Assembly (NCBI RefSeq): GCF_004348685.1
Contig: NZ_SMKO01000007.1
Location: 62,001-126,000 of the forward strand
Source of the DNA: Nonomuraea deserti
GTDB lineage: Bacteria; Actinomycetota; Actinomycetes; Streptosporangiales; Streptosporangiaceae
Reading direction: 5' to 3'
Length of the DNA stretch: 64,000 nt
Each line of letters begins with the position of its first letter. The stretch's first letter is position 1. The notes beneath the pieces were generated by a model. The model made no database searches. It saw only the letters and a program-made list of their open reading frames with translations, and had not been told where the DNA came from. Positions 44,639 to 53,782 of the stretch are shown in pieces. Both the position numbers and the translations under genes were made by a program.

Positions 44639-45277
44639 ATGCCTGACTCGTCGCCGTTCGCCGGGCTGCTTGCGCCAGCGGGCGCCGCGCCAGCCCTGAC
44701 GGGCGAGCTCGCCGTGCGCGAAGAAGTGCCCGATGACGTACGTACGCTGGTGCTTCATGCCAAGAGCGGCTGCACGGAGTCGTTTGGCACGCTCTACGAC
44801 CGCTACGTGGACCTCGTCTACCGCTACATCTATTTCCGGGTGGGCTCCCACCCCCTCGCCGAGGATCTGACCAGCGAGACCTTCCTGCGCGCGCTGCGCA
44901 GGATCGCCGACTTCACCTGGCAGGGCCGCGACTTCGGCGCCTGGCTCGTGACCATCGCGCGGAACCTCGTGACCGACCACTTCAAGTCCGGCCGCTACCG
45001 GCTGGAAGTGCCGACGGGAGAGGTGATCGACGTCCCGCTCGACGGCTCGCACATTCCGGAGAACGCCGTGGTCACGGCCATCATCAACGACCGGGTGCTG
45101 CGCGCCGTCCGGGACCTCAATCCCGAACAGCAAGAATGCGTGGTCCTGCGCTTCCTGCACGGCCTGTCGCTCGCGGAGACCGCGCTGATCATGGGAAAGA
45201 AGAGCGGGGCGATCAAAGCGTTGCAGTTTCGTGCCATTCGGGCGCTGGCCAGGGCTCTCAAGCACGACCTGGCGTAA
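44639..45277 (+). CDS. bldN: ECF sigma factor, BldN type
   Basis: 212 aa. Region 2 is seen in SFGTLYDRYVDLVYRYIYFR and AEDLTSETFLRALRRI; region 4 in LNPEQQECVVLRFLHGLSLA followed by ETALIMGKKSGAIKALQFRA. An N-terminal extension of about 45 residues precedes region 2, as expected for BldN-like sigma factors. Together with the RsbN-like gene downstream this matches the bldN-rsbN pair of Streptomyces, which controls aerial hypha genes such as chaplins and rodlins. The 239 bases upstream (44,400-44,638) carry no other gene. Confidence 0.85.
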   Translation: MPDSSPFAGLLAPAGAAPALTGELAVREEVPDDVRTLVLHAKSGCTESFGTLYDRYVDLVYRYIYFRVGSHPLAEDLTSETFLRALRRIADFTWQGRDFGAWLVTIARNLVTDHFKSGRYRLEVPTGEVIDVPLDGSHIPENAVVTAIINDRVLRAVRDLNPEQQECVVLRFLHGLSLAETALIMGKKSGAIKALQFRAIRALARALKHDLA

Positions 45278-45336
45278 CCTCCACCAGCCGCACCTCGTTA
45301 GGCAAATGTCACAGCAGGATCCGTAAGGGAGCCGTC

Positions 45337-46032
45337 ATGGGTAGGGCACGCGAACGGCGGGAGCGCGTGCTCGAGCATCTCACGGACCTGCCCAGGATGC
45401 CTCTCGGCGGCGCCCCTGACCCCGCCTTCCGCGACCGGCTCCGCGCCGAGCTGGTCTCCGGGCCGATCACCGGGCCGATCACCGGGCCCGTCACAGGGCC
45501 GATCACCGGGCCGGTCACCCGCGAGCTCCTGCCCGGGAAGCCGGCCCGCCCCAATCACGCCCACCGCCGGCCCGCGCACCCGAGGCCGCTGCTGTCGCAG
45601 CTGGCCGCCTTCGGACTGTCGGCGGCCATGATGGTCGGGAGCTTCGCCACGTACCAGGCGGTCCCCGGCGACTCCCTCTATCCGCTCAAGCGCGCCGCAG
45701 AGAGCGCTCTCGTCGGGCTCAGCACCAACGAGGCTGCGCGCGGCGAGCGCGAGCTCCGCTCGGCCAAGACCCGCGCGGAAGAGGTCGCCAGCCTGCTCGG
45801 CTCGTCCAACGGCGGCCCGCTGGTCGGCAAGACGCTGAAGGACATGGAGGAATCGACGCGCGCCGGGATCAGCAGGCTGCGACGGGCCGAACCGCGCTCT
45901 CCGAAGATCAAAAAATTCGCCCGCCACCAGAAGGAGGTCGTCGGGTCGATGTTACGGCAGCTGAAGCGGGACCAGCTGGCCCAGGCCGAGGGCTACCTCG
46001 ACTACATCGAGGGTCTGGTCGCCCCCGGGTAG
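45337..46032 (+). CDS. rsbN: RsbN-like anti-sigma factor (DUF5667)
   Basis: 231 aa from the ATG at 45337 with AAGGGAG upstream. The N-terminal cytoplasmic part probably binds the sigma factor (RRERVLEHLTDLPRMPLGGA). Five GPIT/GPVT repeats (residues 42-61), a single membrane helix (LAAFGLSAAMMVGSFATY, about 90-108) and an extracytoplasmic DUF5667 domain (VPGDSLYPLKRAAESALVGL and a helical end) follow. By position it should hold the BldN-type sigma factor inactive at the membrane. Confidence 0.82.
   Translation: MGRARERRERVLEHLTDLPRMPLGGAPDPAFRDRLRAELVSGPITGPITGPVTGPITGPVTRELLPGKPARPNHAHRRPAHPRPLLSQLAAFGLSAAMMVGSFATYQAVPGDSLYPLKRAAESALVGLSTNEAARGERELRSAKTRAEEVASLLGSSNGGPLVGKTLKDMEESTRAGISRLRRAEPRSPKIKKFARHQKEVVGSMLRQLKRDQLAQAEGYLDYIEGLVAPG
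45460..45519 (+). repeat. Five 12-base coding repeats in rsbN
   Basis: Five tandem copies of GGGCCGATCACC, two with single changes and one with three, encode GPIT, GPIT, GPVT, GPIT, GPVT. The number of copies could vary between strains, changing the spacer between the sigma-binding part and the membrane helix. Confidence 0.9.
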
Positions 46033-46050
46033 GTCGATAAGCTGAAGCGC

Positions 46051-46926
46051 ATGTGGCGGCTAATGCGACGACGACACGAAACGGAGCCCCAGGCCGCCGG
46101 CGAGGCCGCGGCGCAGGCAGCGGTCACCGTCGCGCCGGTCGAGCCCGACCTCCAGTCGGCGGCCTTCTTCGACGTCGACAACACGATGATGCGCGGCGCC
46201 TCGATCTACCACTTCGCGCGCGGGCTGGCCACCCGAGGGATGTTCACCACGTCCGACCTGTTCAAGTTCGCGGTGGGGCAGGCGGTGTTCCGGCTGCGCG
46301 GCAACGAGAACCCCGAGCACATCGCGGTGGCCAGGGAGACCGCGCTCGCGTTCGTCGCCGGCGCCAAGGTCGACGACGTCGTGCGCCTCGGCGAGGAGAT
46401 CTACGACGAGGTCATGGCCGACCGCATCTGGGGCGGCACGCGAGCGCTCGCGCAGAGCCACCTCGACGCCGGCCAGCGGGTCTGGCTGGTCACCGCCACC
46501 CCCGTAGAGCTGGCCAGGGTCATCGCGCAGCGGCTCGGGCTGACGGGTGCGCTCGGCACGGTCGCCGAGTCGAGCAACGGCGTCTACACCGGGCGCCTGG
46601 TCGGCGACCTGCTCCACGGCCCCGCCAAGGCGGAGGCGGTCAGGGCGCTGGCGCGCAGGGAAGGGCTCGACCTGACCCAGTGCACGGCCTACAGCGACTC
46701 GGCCAACGACCTGCCGATGTTGTCGCTGGTCGGGCAGGCCGTGGCGATCAACCCCGACAGCGAGTTGCGCGAATACGCCAAGAAGCACGACTGGCCGATC
46801 AGGGACTTCAGGACCGGCCGCAAGGCCACGCTGACGGCGCTGCCCATCGCCGCGGGCGTCGGCGCCGTGGCGGGCGGCGTCGCCGCGGGCATCGCCCTGC
46901 GCAGGCACTACCGCACGCAGGGCTGA
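46051..46926 (+). CDS. HAD-IB family hydrolase
   Basis: 291 aa. Nucleophile motif [11 protein letters not shown] (about 37-47), the Thr motif [12 protein letters not shown], and the acidic motif [14 protein letters not shown], all of the SerB-like HAD subfamily IB. The C-terminal 40 residues hold a hydrophobic helix and a basic tail. The substrate is unknown (phosphoserine or a lysophospholipid phosphate are options). It lies 18 bases after rsbN and just before a convergent acyltransferase; the M. tuberculosis counterpart is called serB1. Confidence 0.85.
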   Translation: MWRLMRRRHETEPQAAGEAAAQAAVTVAPVEPDLQSAAFFDVDNTMMRGASIYHFARGLATRGMFTTSDLFKFAVGQAVFRLRGNENPEHIAVARETALAFVAGAKVDDVVRLGEEIYDEVMADRIWGGTRALAQSHLDAGQRVWLVTATPVELARVIAQRLGLTGALGTVAESSNGVYTGRLVGDLLHGPAKAEAVRALARREGLDLTQCTAYSDSANDLPMLSLVGQAVAINPDSELREYAKKHDWPIRDFRTGRKATLTALPIAAGVGAVAGGVAAGIALRRHYRTQG

Positions 46927-47112
46927 CGCCCGCGGGCCCACGCCGCTCGTCGCGAGGGCTCGCCGATCCCCGCGGCTCCTTGAGCCGCCCTCCGCCGACG
47001 ACGGCCTCGGCACCGGTCGTGCCGGCCGGGCGTGGGGCGACCACCCTCGTGGGGCAAGGGCCGGGCGACGGCGAGCCCGATGCCCTCGGGGGCACCGCGC
47101 CGGAGGAAAGAC

Positions 47113-48012
47113 CTAGAGCAAGGGCGGAAAAGCCGGCCCGCGCCGCAGCCGCAGCTCGTTGAGCAGCTGCTGGATGACCTCGCGCACGTGGTCGGTGAGG
47201 TTGAACACCAGCATGGGATCGTCGGCGGCCGACGGGTCGTAATCGTCGGTGCGGATGGGCTCGCCGAACTCGATCATCCACTTCGACGGCAGCGGCACCA
47301 GGCCGAGCGGCCCGAGCAGCGGGAAGAACGGCGTGATCGGCAGGTAGGGCAGGCCGAGCAGCCGGGCCAGGAACTTCAGGTCGCCGAGTTTGGGATAGAT
47401 CTCCTCGGCCCCGACGATCGCGGTGGGCACGATCGGCGCCCCGGCGCGGATGGCCGAGGCCACGAAGCCGCCCCGGCCGAAACGCTGCAGTTTGTAGCGC
47501 TCGGAGAACGGCTTGCCGACGCCCTTGAACCCCTCGGGGAACACGCCGACCAGCTCGCCCTTGCGCAGCAGCCGGTCGGCGTCCTCGCGGCAGGCCAGCG
47601 TGTGGCCCGTCTTGCGGGACAGGTGGCTGAGCAGCGGCAGCTGGTAGACCAGGTCGGCGCCGAGCAGCCGCAGCGCCCTGCCCGCCTCGTCGTGCAGGGC
47701 GACCTGCAACATCAGCGCGTCGAGCGGCAGCGTGCCGGAGTGGTTGGCGACGACGAGCGCGCCGCCTTCGTCCGGGATGTTCTTCAGCTCGGCCGTCTCC
47801 ACCCTGAACCAGTGGTGGTAGAGGGGCCTGATCAGCTCCAGGACGACCTTGTCGGTCAGCTCGGCGTCGTAGCCGAACTCGTCGACGTCGTAGTCGCCGC
47901 CGATGCGCCTGCGCAGAAAGGCCAGGAACTTCGCCAGGGGCTCGGGCTCGTCGGTGTAGGACGGCGCCGCGCTGATGGGGATGACGCGGGCGTCCTCGTC
48001 GGGAACGCTCAA
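47113..48012 (-). CDS. PlsC-type lysophospholipid acyltransferase
   Basis: 299 aa from a TTG at 48012, which overlaps the stop of the SDR gene (TTGA) and has GGAGG upstream. The acyltransferase motifs are ALVVANHSGTLPLDALM (NHxxxxD type) and LVGVFPEGFKGVGKPFSERY. A hydrophobic loop LARLLGLPYLPITPFFPLLG follows. It probably acylates a glycerol-phosphate or related lipid at the membrane. The downstream 186 bases (46,927-47,112) are very GC-rich and hold no gene. Confidence 0.86.
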   Translation of the reverse strand: MSVPDEDARVIPISAAPSYTDEPEPLAKFLAFLRRRIGGDYDVDEFGYDAELTDKVVLELIRPLYHHWFRVETAELKNIPDEGGALVVANHSGTLPLDALMLQVALHDEAGRALRLLGADLVYQLPLLSHLSRKTGHTLACREDADRLLRKGELVGVFPEGFKGVGKPFSERYKLQRFGRGGFVASAIRAGAPIVPTAIVGAEEIYPKLGDLKFLARLLGLPYLPITPFFPLLGPLGLVPLPSKWMIEFGEPIRTDDYDPSAADDPMLVFNLTDHVREVIQQLLNELRLRRGPAFPPLL

Positions 48013-49004
48013 CTCCGCCCACCTCCGAACGGTTGCAGCCGGCGCGAGCGCAGAAAGTCGTCGAAGGCCGCCGCGGTCGTGAACTTGGGTCTCCACCCCA
48101 GCTCGTTCTCCAGCCTGGAGGTGTCGACCGCCCGGCCGTGGCTCATCAGCCTGAGCTGCTCGGGCGAGTATTCGACCAGGCCGAGCCCGCGCGCGGCGCT
48201 GCCGAGCGTCGTGAAGGCGGGCGCGGGCAGCGGCAGCGACGGCCGTCCCGCCCTTCTGGTGCACTGCGACAGGAGCAACACGCCCACCCCGGCCACGTTG
48301 AACGTGCCGGGGTGATCCTCAGTCGCCATCCGTCGCAGCACCTCGACCGCGTCGTCCTCGTGGACGAACTGCAGCCGGGGGTCGAAGCCGAGCACGGTCG
48401 GCAACACCGGTTGGGTGAAGTAACGCGTCAACGGCGAGTCGACGCCGGGACCCATGAAGTTGGCGAAGCGCAGCATCGACACCGTCACGTCAGGACGGCG
48501 CCGCGCGAAACCCCGCACGTAGCCCTCGACCTCGACCGCGTCTTTGGCATAGCCGTGGCTGGGGCCGTCGTGCGGCTCCAGGTCCTCGGTGAACACCGCC
48601 GGATCGCGCGGCGACGAGCCGTAGACGGCGGTGGTGGAGCGGACCACCACGCGCCGCACGGTCGCCGACCGCTGGCAGGCACCGAGCAGTTGCATGGTGC
48701 CGATGACGTTGTGCTCTTTCATGGCCGCCCTGCCGCCGCTCCTTGACGGAGCGCTGACCAGGCTCATGTGCACAACGGTGCCGATGTCCGCGGCCGCGAT
48801 CACCTGGGCGATGTCGGGGCTGCGCAGATCCACCCGGACGAACTCCGTCCGTCCGAGCGAGATGCCACCGTCCCGCGTCAGCGAGGGGGGCGGCACGGTG
48901 TCCACTCCGATGACACGGCTGATGTCCGGGTCGGCAGCCAGTACGCTCGCCACCCGGGCGCCTATGTGGCGCGAGACCCCGGTGACGAGCACGGTGTGGG
49001 TCAT
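48009..49004 (-). CDS. NAD-dependent epimerase/dehydratase (extended SDR)
   Basis: 331 aa. The N-terminal TVLVTGVSRHIGARVASVLA is the nucleotide-binding loop; the YxxxK pair is in SHGYAKDAVEVEGYV, and the preceding Thr-rich strand is VVVRSTTAVYGSSPRD. Similar genes upstream of plsC in mycobacteria are named galE2, but sugar specificity cannot be read here. Start ATG or GTG at 49004 with the bS22 gene just upstream on the same strand. Confidence 0.86.
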   Translation of the reverse strand: MTHTVLVTGVSRHIGARVASVLAADPDISRVIGVDTVPPPSLTRDGGISLGRTEFVRVDLRSPDIAQVIAAADIGTVVHMSLVSAPSRSGGRAAMKEHNVIGTMQLLGACQRSATVRRVVVRSTTAVYGSSPRDPAVFTEDLEPHDGPSHGYAKDAVEVEGYVRGFARRRPDVTVSMLRFANFMGPGVDSPLTRYFTQPVLPTVLGFDPRLQFVHEDDAVEVLRRMATEDHPGTFNVAGVGVLLLSQCTRRAGRPSLPLPAPAFTTLGSAARGLGLVEYSPEQLRLMSHGRAVDTSRLENELGWRPKFTTAAAFDDFLRSRRLQPFGGGRS

Positions 49005-49028
49005 CAGCGCCTCGCAGCTGCGTCGGGT

Positions 49029-49127
49029 TTACTTCTTGTTGCGCCGCTGGATGCGCGTCTTCTTGAGCAGCTTGCGGTGCTTCTTCTTCGCCATCCGCTT
49101 ACGGCGCTTCTTGATCACAGAGCCCAC
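49029..49127 (-). CDS. Small ribosomal protein bS22 (AURKAIP1/COX24 family)
   Basis: A 32-aa, extremely basic protein beginning [20 protein letters not shown] and ending TRIQRRNKK. It matches the actinobacterial small-subunit protein bS22 found in mycobacterial ribosomes. It starts at a GTG at 49127, 25 bases before the SDR gene. It is too short for routine ORF calling. Confidence 0.92.
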   Translation of the reverse strand: MGSVIKKRRKRMAKKKHRKLLKKTRIQRRNKK

Positions 49128-49299
49128 GGGACCCCCAGGTCGTGACTAAGTCTGAACGGAGTGCGAGCGCACACCGGCTCACAGACTACCGGCGATCGGC
49201 GGTAGATCGCCCATTGGGGGGGTGAGCACCCGGTCGCGTCTAGGGCGACCGGGCCTCTCCCGCGACAGCACTCACGACATGGTCGTCCACGTCGCTACG

Positions 49300-49503
49300 C
49301 TAACCTGCCTCGATGTAGGCCTCCCGCAGATAGTCGTGTACCGCCTGCTCAGGCACCCTGAACGACCGGCCGACTCGGATGGCCGGCAGCTCGCCAGAGT
49401 GGACGAGCCGGTACACCGTCATCTTGGACACCCTCATGACCGTAGCCACTTCAGCAACGGTCAGGAACTTCACCTCACTGAGAGGTCTTTCGCCTGCACC
49501 CAT
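49300..49503 (-). CDS. Excisionase-family helix-turn-helix protein
   Basis: 67 aa from the ATG at 49503. The MerR/excisionase-like DNA-binding fold reads FLTVAEVATVMRVSKMTVYR and LVHSGELPAIRVGRSFRVPE. It is related in fold to BldC. The family is conserved next to bS22 and proC in actinobacteria (compare Rv0500A), so it is a chromosomal regulator, not a phage excisionase. Its targets are unknown. Confidence 0.87.
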   Translation of the reverse strand: MGAGERPLSEVKFLTVAEVATVMRVSKMTVYRLVHSGELPAIRVGRSFRVPEQAVHDYLREAYIEAG

Positions 49504-49809
49504 CGGACGCCTCTTCCGCACGTGTTTACGGGTTATCCCCACTGGTGCCATTGCTCACGCACGTGTACTGCCGTCAGCGTAAGTCGGGACTCCGAGTGCG
49601 CAAACCCCCTATTTTCTCAGTCAACGGAGCCACCTGTCAGCCGAACCAGCAAAGTCGCTGGCCAGCAGCCGGGCCGAGCACCTCACCCGGACGTTGGAAC
49701 TGTCCAAGTTGCCACACATAAGAGTCGCCGGAGCGCCGCCAAAAGTTGGCAAAGGGACGGCGAGCCTCTTGGAATGCAGGCGCGAAAAGACGGTATGCGG
49801 ATGACCGAA
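49504..49809. other. Intergenic region, nothing recognised
   Basis: 306 bases between the HTH gene and the end of the phosphatase-like gene, somewhat richer in A and T than neighbours. It must contain the HTH gene promoter on the minus strand. I see no hairpin, RNA gene or coding frame that I can support. Confidence 0.5.
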
Positions 49810-50598
49810 TTAGACTCGAAGGGCTCGTGAGACCAGAGTGACGAGCCGCTCGGTCAACGGAGCGTAATACCGCGGTAGCACATTGTCGTCAAGTGGCACT
49901 ACTACGTCAATCTTCCCTTCAGCCTCACCGACGAACAACCCCGGGTCATTGCTGTCGGCGAATCCCACAGTGGGCGCACCTGCCTCTCCCGCCGCTCCTG
50001 CCCAGCCGTGGTCGGCGATAACCAGGTCGGGCAGCTCGCCGTCGAGGTCGGAGAGCATGTGGCGCATCGGGTCGGCGTCGTGGGTGTGCACGAACCCGCC
50101 CTTGTCGTCGAGCATCGCGACGCCCTGGAGGTAGCGGATCTGCCGCGGCCGGGCGAACCCCGACCCGGAGTACGTCCAGCCCTCGCCGGGGGTCAGCAGC
50201 CGCGCGCCGCGCTCGGCGCAGAGCCGGGCCAGCGGCAGGTGGATGGCGAGCAGGCCGGTCGGATGCCCGGTGGCGAACAACACGGACGGGCCGGGCCGCG
50301 ACAGCACGGCGGCGACGCGCTCGGCCATGGCGTCGACCGCGTCGATCGTCAGGTCGGGGTCGATGGTGTCCTGGCCCCAGCGGTGCGACGGGTCGGAGAC
50401 CACGCCGGCGGACTTCGCCATCAGCGCCAGGATGTCGCGGTAGGACCACGGCTGGTCGAACGTGAGCCCCAGCATGTAGTAGGGGTCGCCGTTGGCCAGG
50501 GAACTGTAGTGGTCGAGGTTGTTCTCGCGGGAGGTCGCGACATCGCCGGCGATGCGGCTCTGGACAAGATGCTCTCGGAGTTCGTCGCGGCTCAGCAC
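49810..50598 (-). CDS. Conserved actinobacterial protein, putative phosphatase
   Basis: 262 aa. Proteins like this are annotated as phosphatases in actinobacteria; I recognise the family by overall look (LVQSRIAGDVATSRENNLDH, GDPYYMLGLTFDQPWSYRDI, LIADHGWAGAAGEAG) rather than by a catalytic motif. The GTG at 50598 is preceded by AGGAAG. It lies 14 bases after acuC and is probably co-transcribed with it. Confidence 0.6.
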   Translation of the reverse strand: MLSRDELREHLVQSRIAGDVATSRENNLDHYSSLANGDPYYMLGLTFDQPWSYRDILALMAKSAGVVSDPSHRWGQDTIDPDLTIDAVDAMAERVAAVLSRPGPSVLFATGHPTGLLAIHLPLARLCAERGARLLTPGEGWTYSGSGFARPRQIRYLQGVAMLDDKGGFVHTHDADPMRHMLSDLDGELPDLVIADHGWAGAAGEAGAPTVGFADSNDPGLFVGEAEGKIDVVVPLDDNVLPRYYAPLTERLVTLVSRALRV

Positions 50599-50612
50599 TG
50601 CTTACTTCCTCG

Positions 50613-51776
50613 TCAGGGCAGGGGGTCGAGCCCGTGCAGGGGGAAGACCGCGTTTCGGGTCGCCATGATCGCGCGGTCAATGGGGTCAGATGGGTCATAA
50701 CCACCGGAAAGGTCGTTGAATTCCGGATGACGACCGTCGGTCATGGTCAGCGGCGCCGTCTCGCCGGTGCGATCGCGTACGAACTGGCGCCACTCGTCGC
50801 CCGTCGGCGTGGCCGGATCGACCGGATGGCCCGCCAGCTCCGCGATGAGGTGGGTCCACGCCCGCGGCACCACCTGCACCAGCTCGTAACCGCCGCCGCC
50901 CGTCGCGATCCACCGGCCGCCCGCCGTCTCGTGAGCCAGGCGGTGCAGGGCGGCGTAGGCGGTGCGCTGGCCGTCGACGCTGAGCATCAGGTTGGCCAGC
51001 GGGTCGAGCGCGTGACTGTCGCAGCCGTGCTGCGTCACCAGGATCTCCGGCCCGAACTCGCGCAGCAGCGGCGGGACGACCGCGTCGAAGGCCCGCAGCC
51101 AGCCGGGGTCGCCGCAGCCCGCGGGGAGCGCCACGTTGACGGAGGTGCCGTCGGCGCCGGTCTCGCCGGGGAACCCGGTGCCGGGGAACAACGTGCGCGG
51201 GCTCTCGTGCAAACTGATCGTCAGGACCCTCGGGTCGTCGTAGAACGCCGCCTGCACGCCGTCGCCGTGGTGCACGTCCACGTCGACGTACGCGATGCGG
51301 CCGGCGCCCTGGCGCAGCAGCCACGCGATCGCCAGCGCGGCATCGTTGTAGACGCAGAACCCGCTGGCCATGGCCGGCATCGCGTGATGCAGCCCGCCCG
51401 CGATGTTGACGGCGTGCTCGGCCGAGCCCTCCCAGACCGCGCGGGCGGCGGCCAGCGAGGCGCCGGCGATCAGCGCGGAGGCGTCGTGCACGCCCCTGAA
51501 CGCGGGGTTGTCGGTCGTGCCGAGCCCGGCGGCGAGGTCGGGCCGGCCGTCGGCGGACACGCGCCTGACGGCCTCGATGTAGTCGCGCTCGTGGACCATG
51601 GCCAGCTCGTCGTCGGTGGCGGGCACGCATCCGGCGACCTCGACCTTGTCGAGGACGCCGAGCTCGCGGGCGAGCGCCATGGTCAGCTCGACCCGCACGG
51701 GGGCGAGCGGATGACCAGGGCCGAAGTCGTAGGAGGTGAGAGCGTCGTCCCAGACCACCTGTGTCGACCGGCTCAT
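50613..51776 (-). CDS. acuC: AcuC-like histone deacetylase family protein
   Basis: Zinc-dependent deacetylase of the class I/II HDAC superfamily, 387 aa. Active-site features: GGLHHAMPAMASGFCVYNDA, zinc ligands in AYVDVDVHHGDGVQ, and HGCDSHALDPLANL with WIATGGGGYEL near the C-terminus. In Bacillus, AcuC deacetylates acetyl-CoA synthetase; a similar role in acetate metabolism is possible. Two genes with the downstream phosphatase-like gene form a short operon. Confidence 0.88.
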   Translation of the reverse strand: MSRSTQVVWDDALTSYDFGPGHPLAPVRVELTMALARELGVLDKVEVAGCVPATDDELAMVHERDYIEAVRRVSADGRPDLAAGLGTTDNPAFRGVHDASALIAGASLAAARAVWEGSAEHAVNIAGGLHHAMPAMASGFCVYNDAALAIAWLLRQGAGRIAYVDVDVHHGDGVQAAFYDDPRVLTISLHESPRTLFPGTGFPGETGADGTSVNVALPAGCGDPGWLRAFDAVVPPLLREFGPEILVTQHGCDSHALDPLANLMLSVDGQRTAYAALHRLAHETAGGRWIATGGGGYELVQVVPRAWTHLIAELAGHPVDPATPTGDEWRQFVRDRTGETAPLTMTDGRHPEFNDLSGGYDPSDPIDRAIMATRNAVFPLHGLDPLP

Positions 51777-51900
51777 GCCACCCCTCCGCGATCGCCCTGT
51801 CCCGCCGACGTTACCGCAGCGCAGACGCCGCGTTGTAGCCCGGGTTCATCCGGTGGACATCTCCCCGCGACCTCGCCGATTCGTGACTTAGTGTCTTAGC

Positions 51901-53028
51901 GTGCGCTCAGCGCGAGCCTTACTCACGCTCATCCGCTTCCTCCGGCGTCCCAAGGTCTTCGACCGGACGCTGGTGATCGTGCTCGGGCTGCCCGGGGTCA
52001 TCGGGCTGTCGCTCATGTTCGCCCAGGGTGCGGCTCCGGTCGCCATCGGCGCGGTGCACTACACGGCGGGCGTCACGCTCCTGCTCATGCGGCGCCACCG
52101 GCCGGTCCTGGTCACCGCGCTGGTCGCCGGGCTCGACGTCGCGGGCGTGGCGGCGGAGATCGTGCAGTCCAGCAACATACCCGCGGCTGTCGCCTACTAC
52201 AGCCTGGGCCGCCACACCTCCGGCCGGACGACCGCGATCACCGCGGCCGCGGCGTTCGCCGCCTACGCGACGGCGCTGGAGCTCGACGGCGTCGGCGGCG
52301 GCTGGGTGATGGCCCTGTTCACCGTCGGCGTCTTCCTGGGGACCGGGCAGCTCGTCCGGCTCAGGACCGAGCTGAACGAACGCGGCCGGCGCGACGCCGC
52401 CGACGCCGCGGTCCGCGCCGAACGGCGGCGCATCGCCAGGGAACTGCACGACGTGGTCGCCCACCACATCACCGTGATCAACGCCCTGGTCGGCGGCGCC
52501 AGGGCCACGCTCCCAGCCGAGCAGGAGGTCACCAGGAACGCGCTGGAGAGCGCCGAGCAGACCGCCCGCCAGGCGATGTCCGAGATGCGCCGCCTGCTCG
52601 ACGTGCTCAGGGCCGACGGCCAGGAGGGGCCGGACGCCGCCACGGGGGTGGGCGCCGACCGGCTGCCCACGCTGATCAAGGAGGCCAGGTCGGCGGGGCT
52701 GCCCGCGCACCTGACCGTCAAGGGGGAGCCGGTCGCGCTGCCCGCCGTCGTGGACCACGCGGTGTACCGGATCGTGCAGGAGGCGCTGACCAACACGCGC
52801 AAGCACGCACCCGGCGCGCGGGCGAGCGTGCGGCTCGCGTACGAACCGGACGCCGTGGAGGTCGAGGTGGTCGACGACGGCAGCACGAAGGGGACCGGGT
52901 CGCCGGGGTTCGGGCTCGGAGGCATGGCCGAACGGGTGGCGCTGTGCGGCGGCCAGCTCTCCACGGGGCCCCGCGCCCCGCAAGGAGGTTTCCGCGTGCA
53001 CGCCCGCATCCCCCTGGAGACACCTTGA
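51901..53028 (+). CDS. Two-component sensor histidine kinase (NarL/DesK type)
   Basis: 375 aa. About five or six helices in residues 20-150, then a HisKA_3 domain with the phospho-acceptor His in RRRIARELHDVVAHHITV, and an ATPase domain (IVQEALTNTRKHAPGA, GFGLGGMAERV). Start GTG at 51901. It overlaps its response regulator by four bases. The signal is unknown; with an ABC transporter following, cell-envelope stress or a peptide antibiotic would be typical. Confidence 0.9.
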   Translation: MRSARALLTLIRFLRRPKVFDRTLVIVLGLPGVIGLSLMFAQGAAPVAIGAVHYTAGVTLLLMRRHRPVLVTALVAGLDVAGVAAEIVQSSNIPAAVAYYSLGRHTSGRTTAITAAAAFAAYATALELDGVGGGWVMALFTVGVFLGTGQLVRLRTELNERGRRDAADAAVRAERRRIARELHDVVAHHITVINALVGGARATLPAEQEVTRNALESAEQTARQAMSEMRRLLDVLRADGQEGPDAATGVGADRLPTLIKEARSAGLPAHLTVKGEPVALPAVVDHAVYRIVQEALTNTRKHAPGARASVRLAYEPDAVEVEVVDDGSTKGTGSPGFGLGGMAERVALCGGQLSTGPRAPQGGFRVHARIPLETP

Positions 53029-53702
53029 TCAGAGTGCTGCTGGCCGACGACCACGAGCTGGTGCGTGTGGGCTTCAAGCTGATGCTCGACGCCCAGCCGG
53101 ACATGGGCGTCGTGGGCGAGGCCGGCGACGGCACGCGGGCGGTGGACCTGAGCCGGCGGCTGCGCCCCGACGTGGTGCTGATGGACCTGCACATGCCGGG
53201 CCTCGACGGGGTTCGCGCGACCGAGCTGATCACGTCGGAGCTGCCGGAGGTCCGGGTGCTCGCGCTGAGCACGTTCGACCTGGACGAGAACGTGGTCGCG
53301 GCGCTCAGGGCGGGAGCCGGCGGGTTCCTGCCCAAGGACGTCTCCCCCGAGGAACTGATCGAGGGCGTGCGCGTGGTGCACCGCGGCGAGTCCGCCGTCG
53401 CGCCGCGCCTGCTCACCAGGCTGATCGGCACGTTCGTACGGGCCGCCGGAGGTTTGGACGCGGGCCCGCGGCGCCCGGACCCGGTGCCCGCCGAGGTGGC
53501 CGGCCTGACGGAGCGCGAGCGGGAGATCCTCGTGCTGATCGCGCGCGGCCGGTCGAACGCCGAGATCGCCACGGCCCTGTCCGTCTCCCCCTCGACCGTC
53601 AAGAACCACGTGACGAACCTGTTCGCCAAGATCGGCGTCAGGGACCGGGCGCAGGCCGTGATCGTCGCCTACGAGTCGGCGCTCGTCCATCCGGGAGAGT
53701 AG
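53025..53702 (+). CDS. NarL/LuxR-family response regulator
   Basis: 225 aa from the TTG at 53025, inside the kinase stop region. Receiver domain: VLLADDHELVRVGFKLML, phospho-acceptor Asp in VVLMDLHMPGLDG, and the conserved Lys in GFLPKD. LuxR-type HTH: LTEREREILVLIARGRSNAE, SVSPSTVKNHVTNLFAKIGV. It probably controls the ABC transporter that follows. Confidence 0.93.
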   Translation: MIRVLLADDHELVRVGFKLMLDAQPDMGVVGEAGDGTRAVDLSRRLRPDVVLMDLHMPGLDGVRATELITSELPEVRVLALSTFDLDENVVAALRAGAGGFLPKDVSPEELIEGVRVVHRGESAVAPRLLTRLIGTFVRAAGGLDAGPRRPDPVPAEVAGLTEREREILVLIARGRSNAEIATALSVSPSTVKNHVTNLFAKIGVRDRAQAVIVAYESALVHPGE

Positions 53703-53722
53703 GACCAGGCTCCCAGACCGCC

Positions 53723-53744
53723 GCGCGGGAAGCGGTTCCCGCGC
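53723..53744 (+). terminator. Hairpin after the response regulator
   Basis: GCGCGGGAA and TTCCCGCGC form a perfect nine-base stem with the loop GCGG, 20 bases after the stop and about 40 before the ABC gene. No T tract; it may end or attenuate the two-component transcript. Confidence 0.6.
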
Positions 53745-53782
53745 AGGAGGTACACGATCTCCCGCGACGGCACGCTGGGATC

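Noticed and set aside
49300-49503. Excisionase-like gene considered as a sign of a prophage or integrative element
   Set aside because: It is conserved beside the bS22, SDR and PlsC genes in other actinobacteria, and no integrase or phage gene is present.
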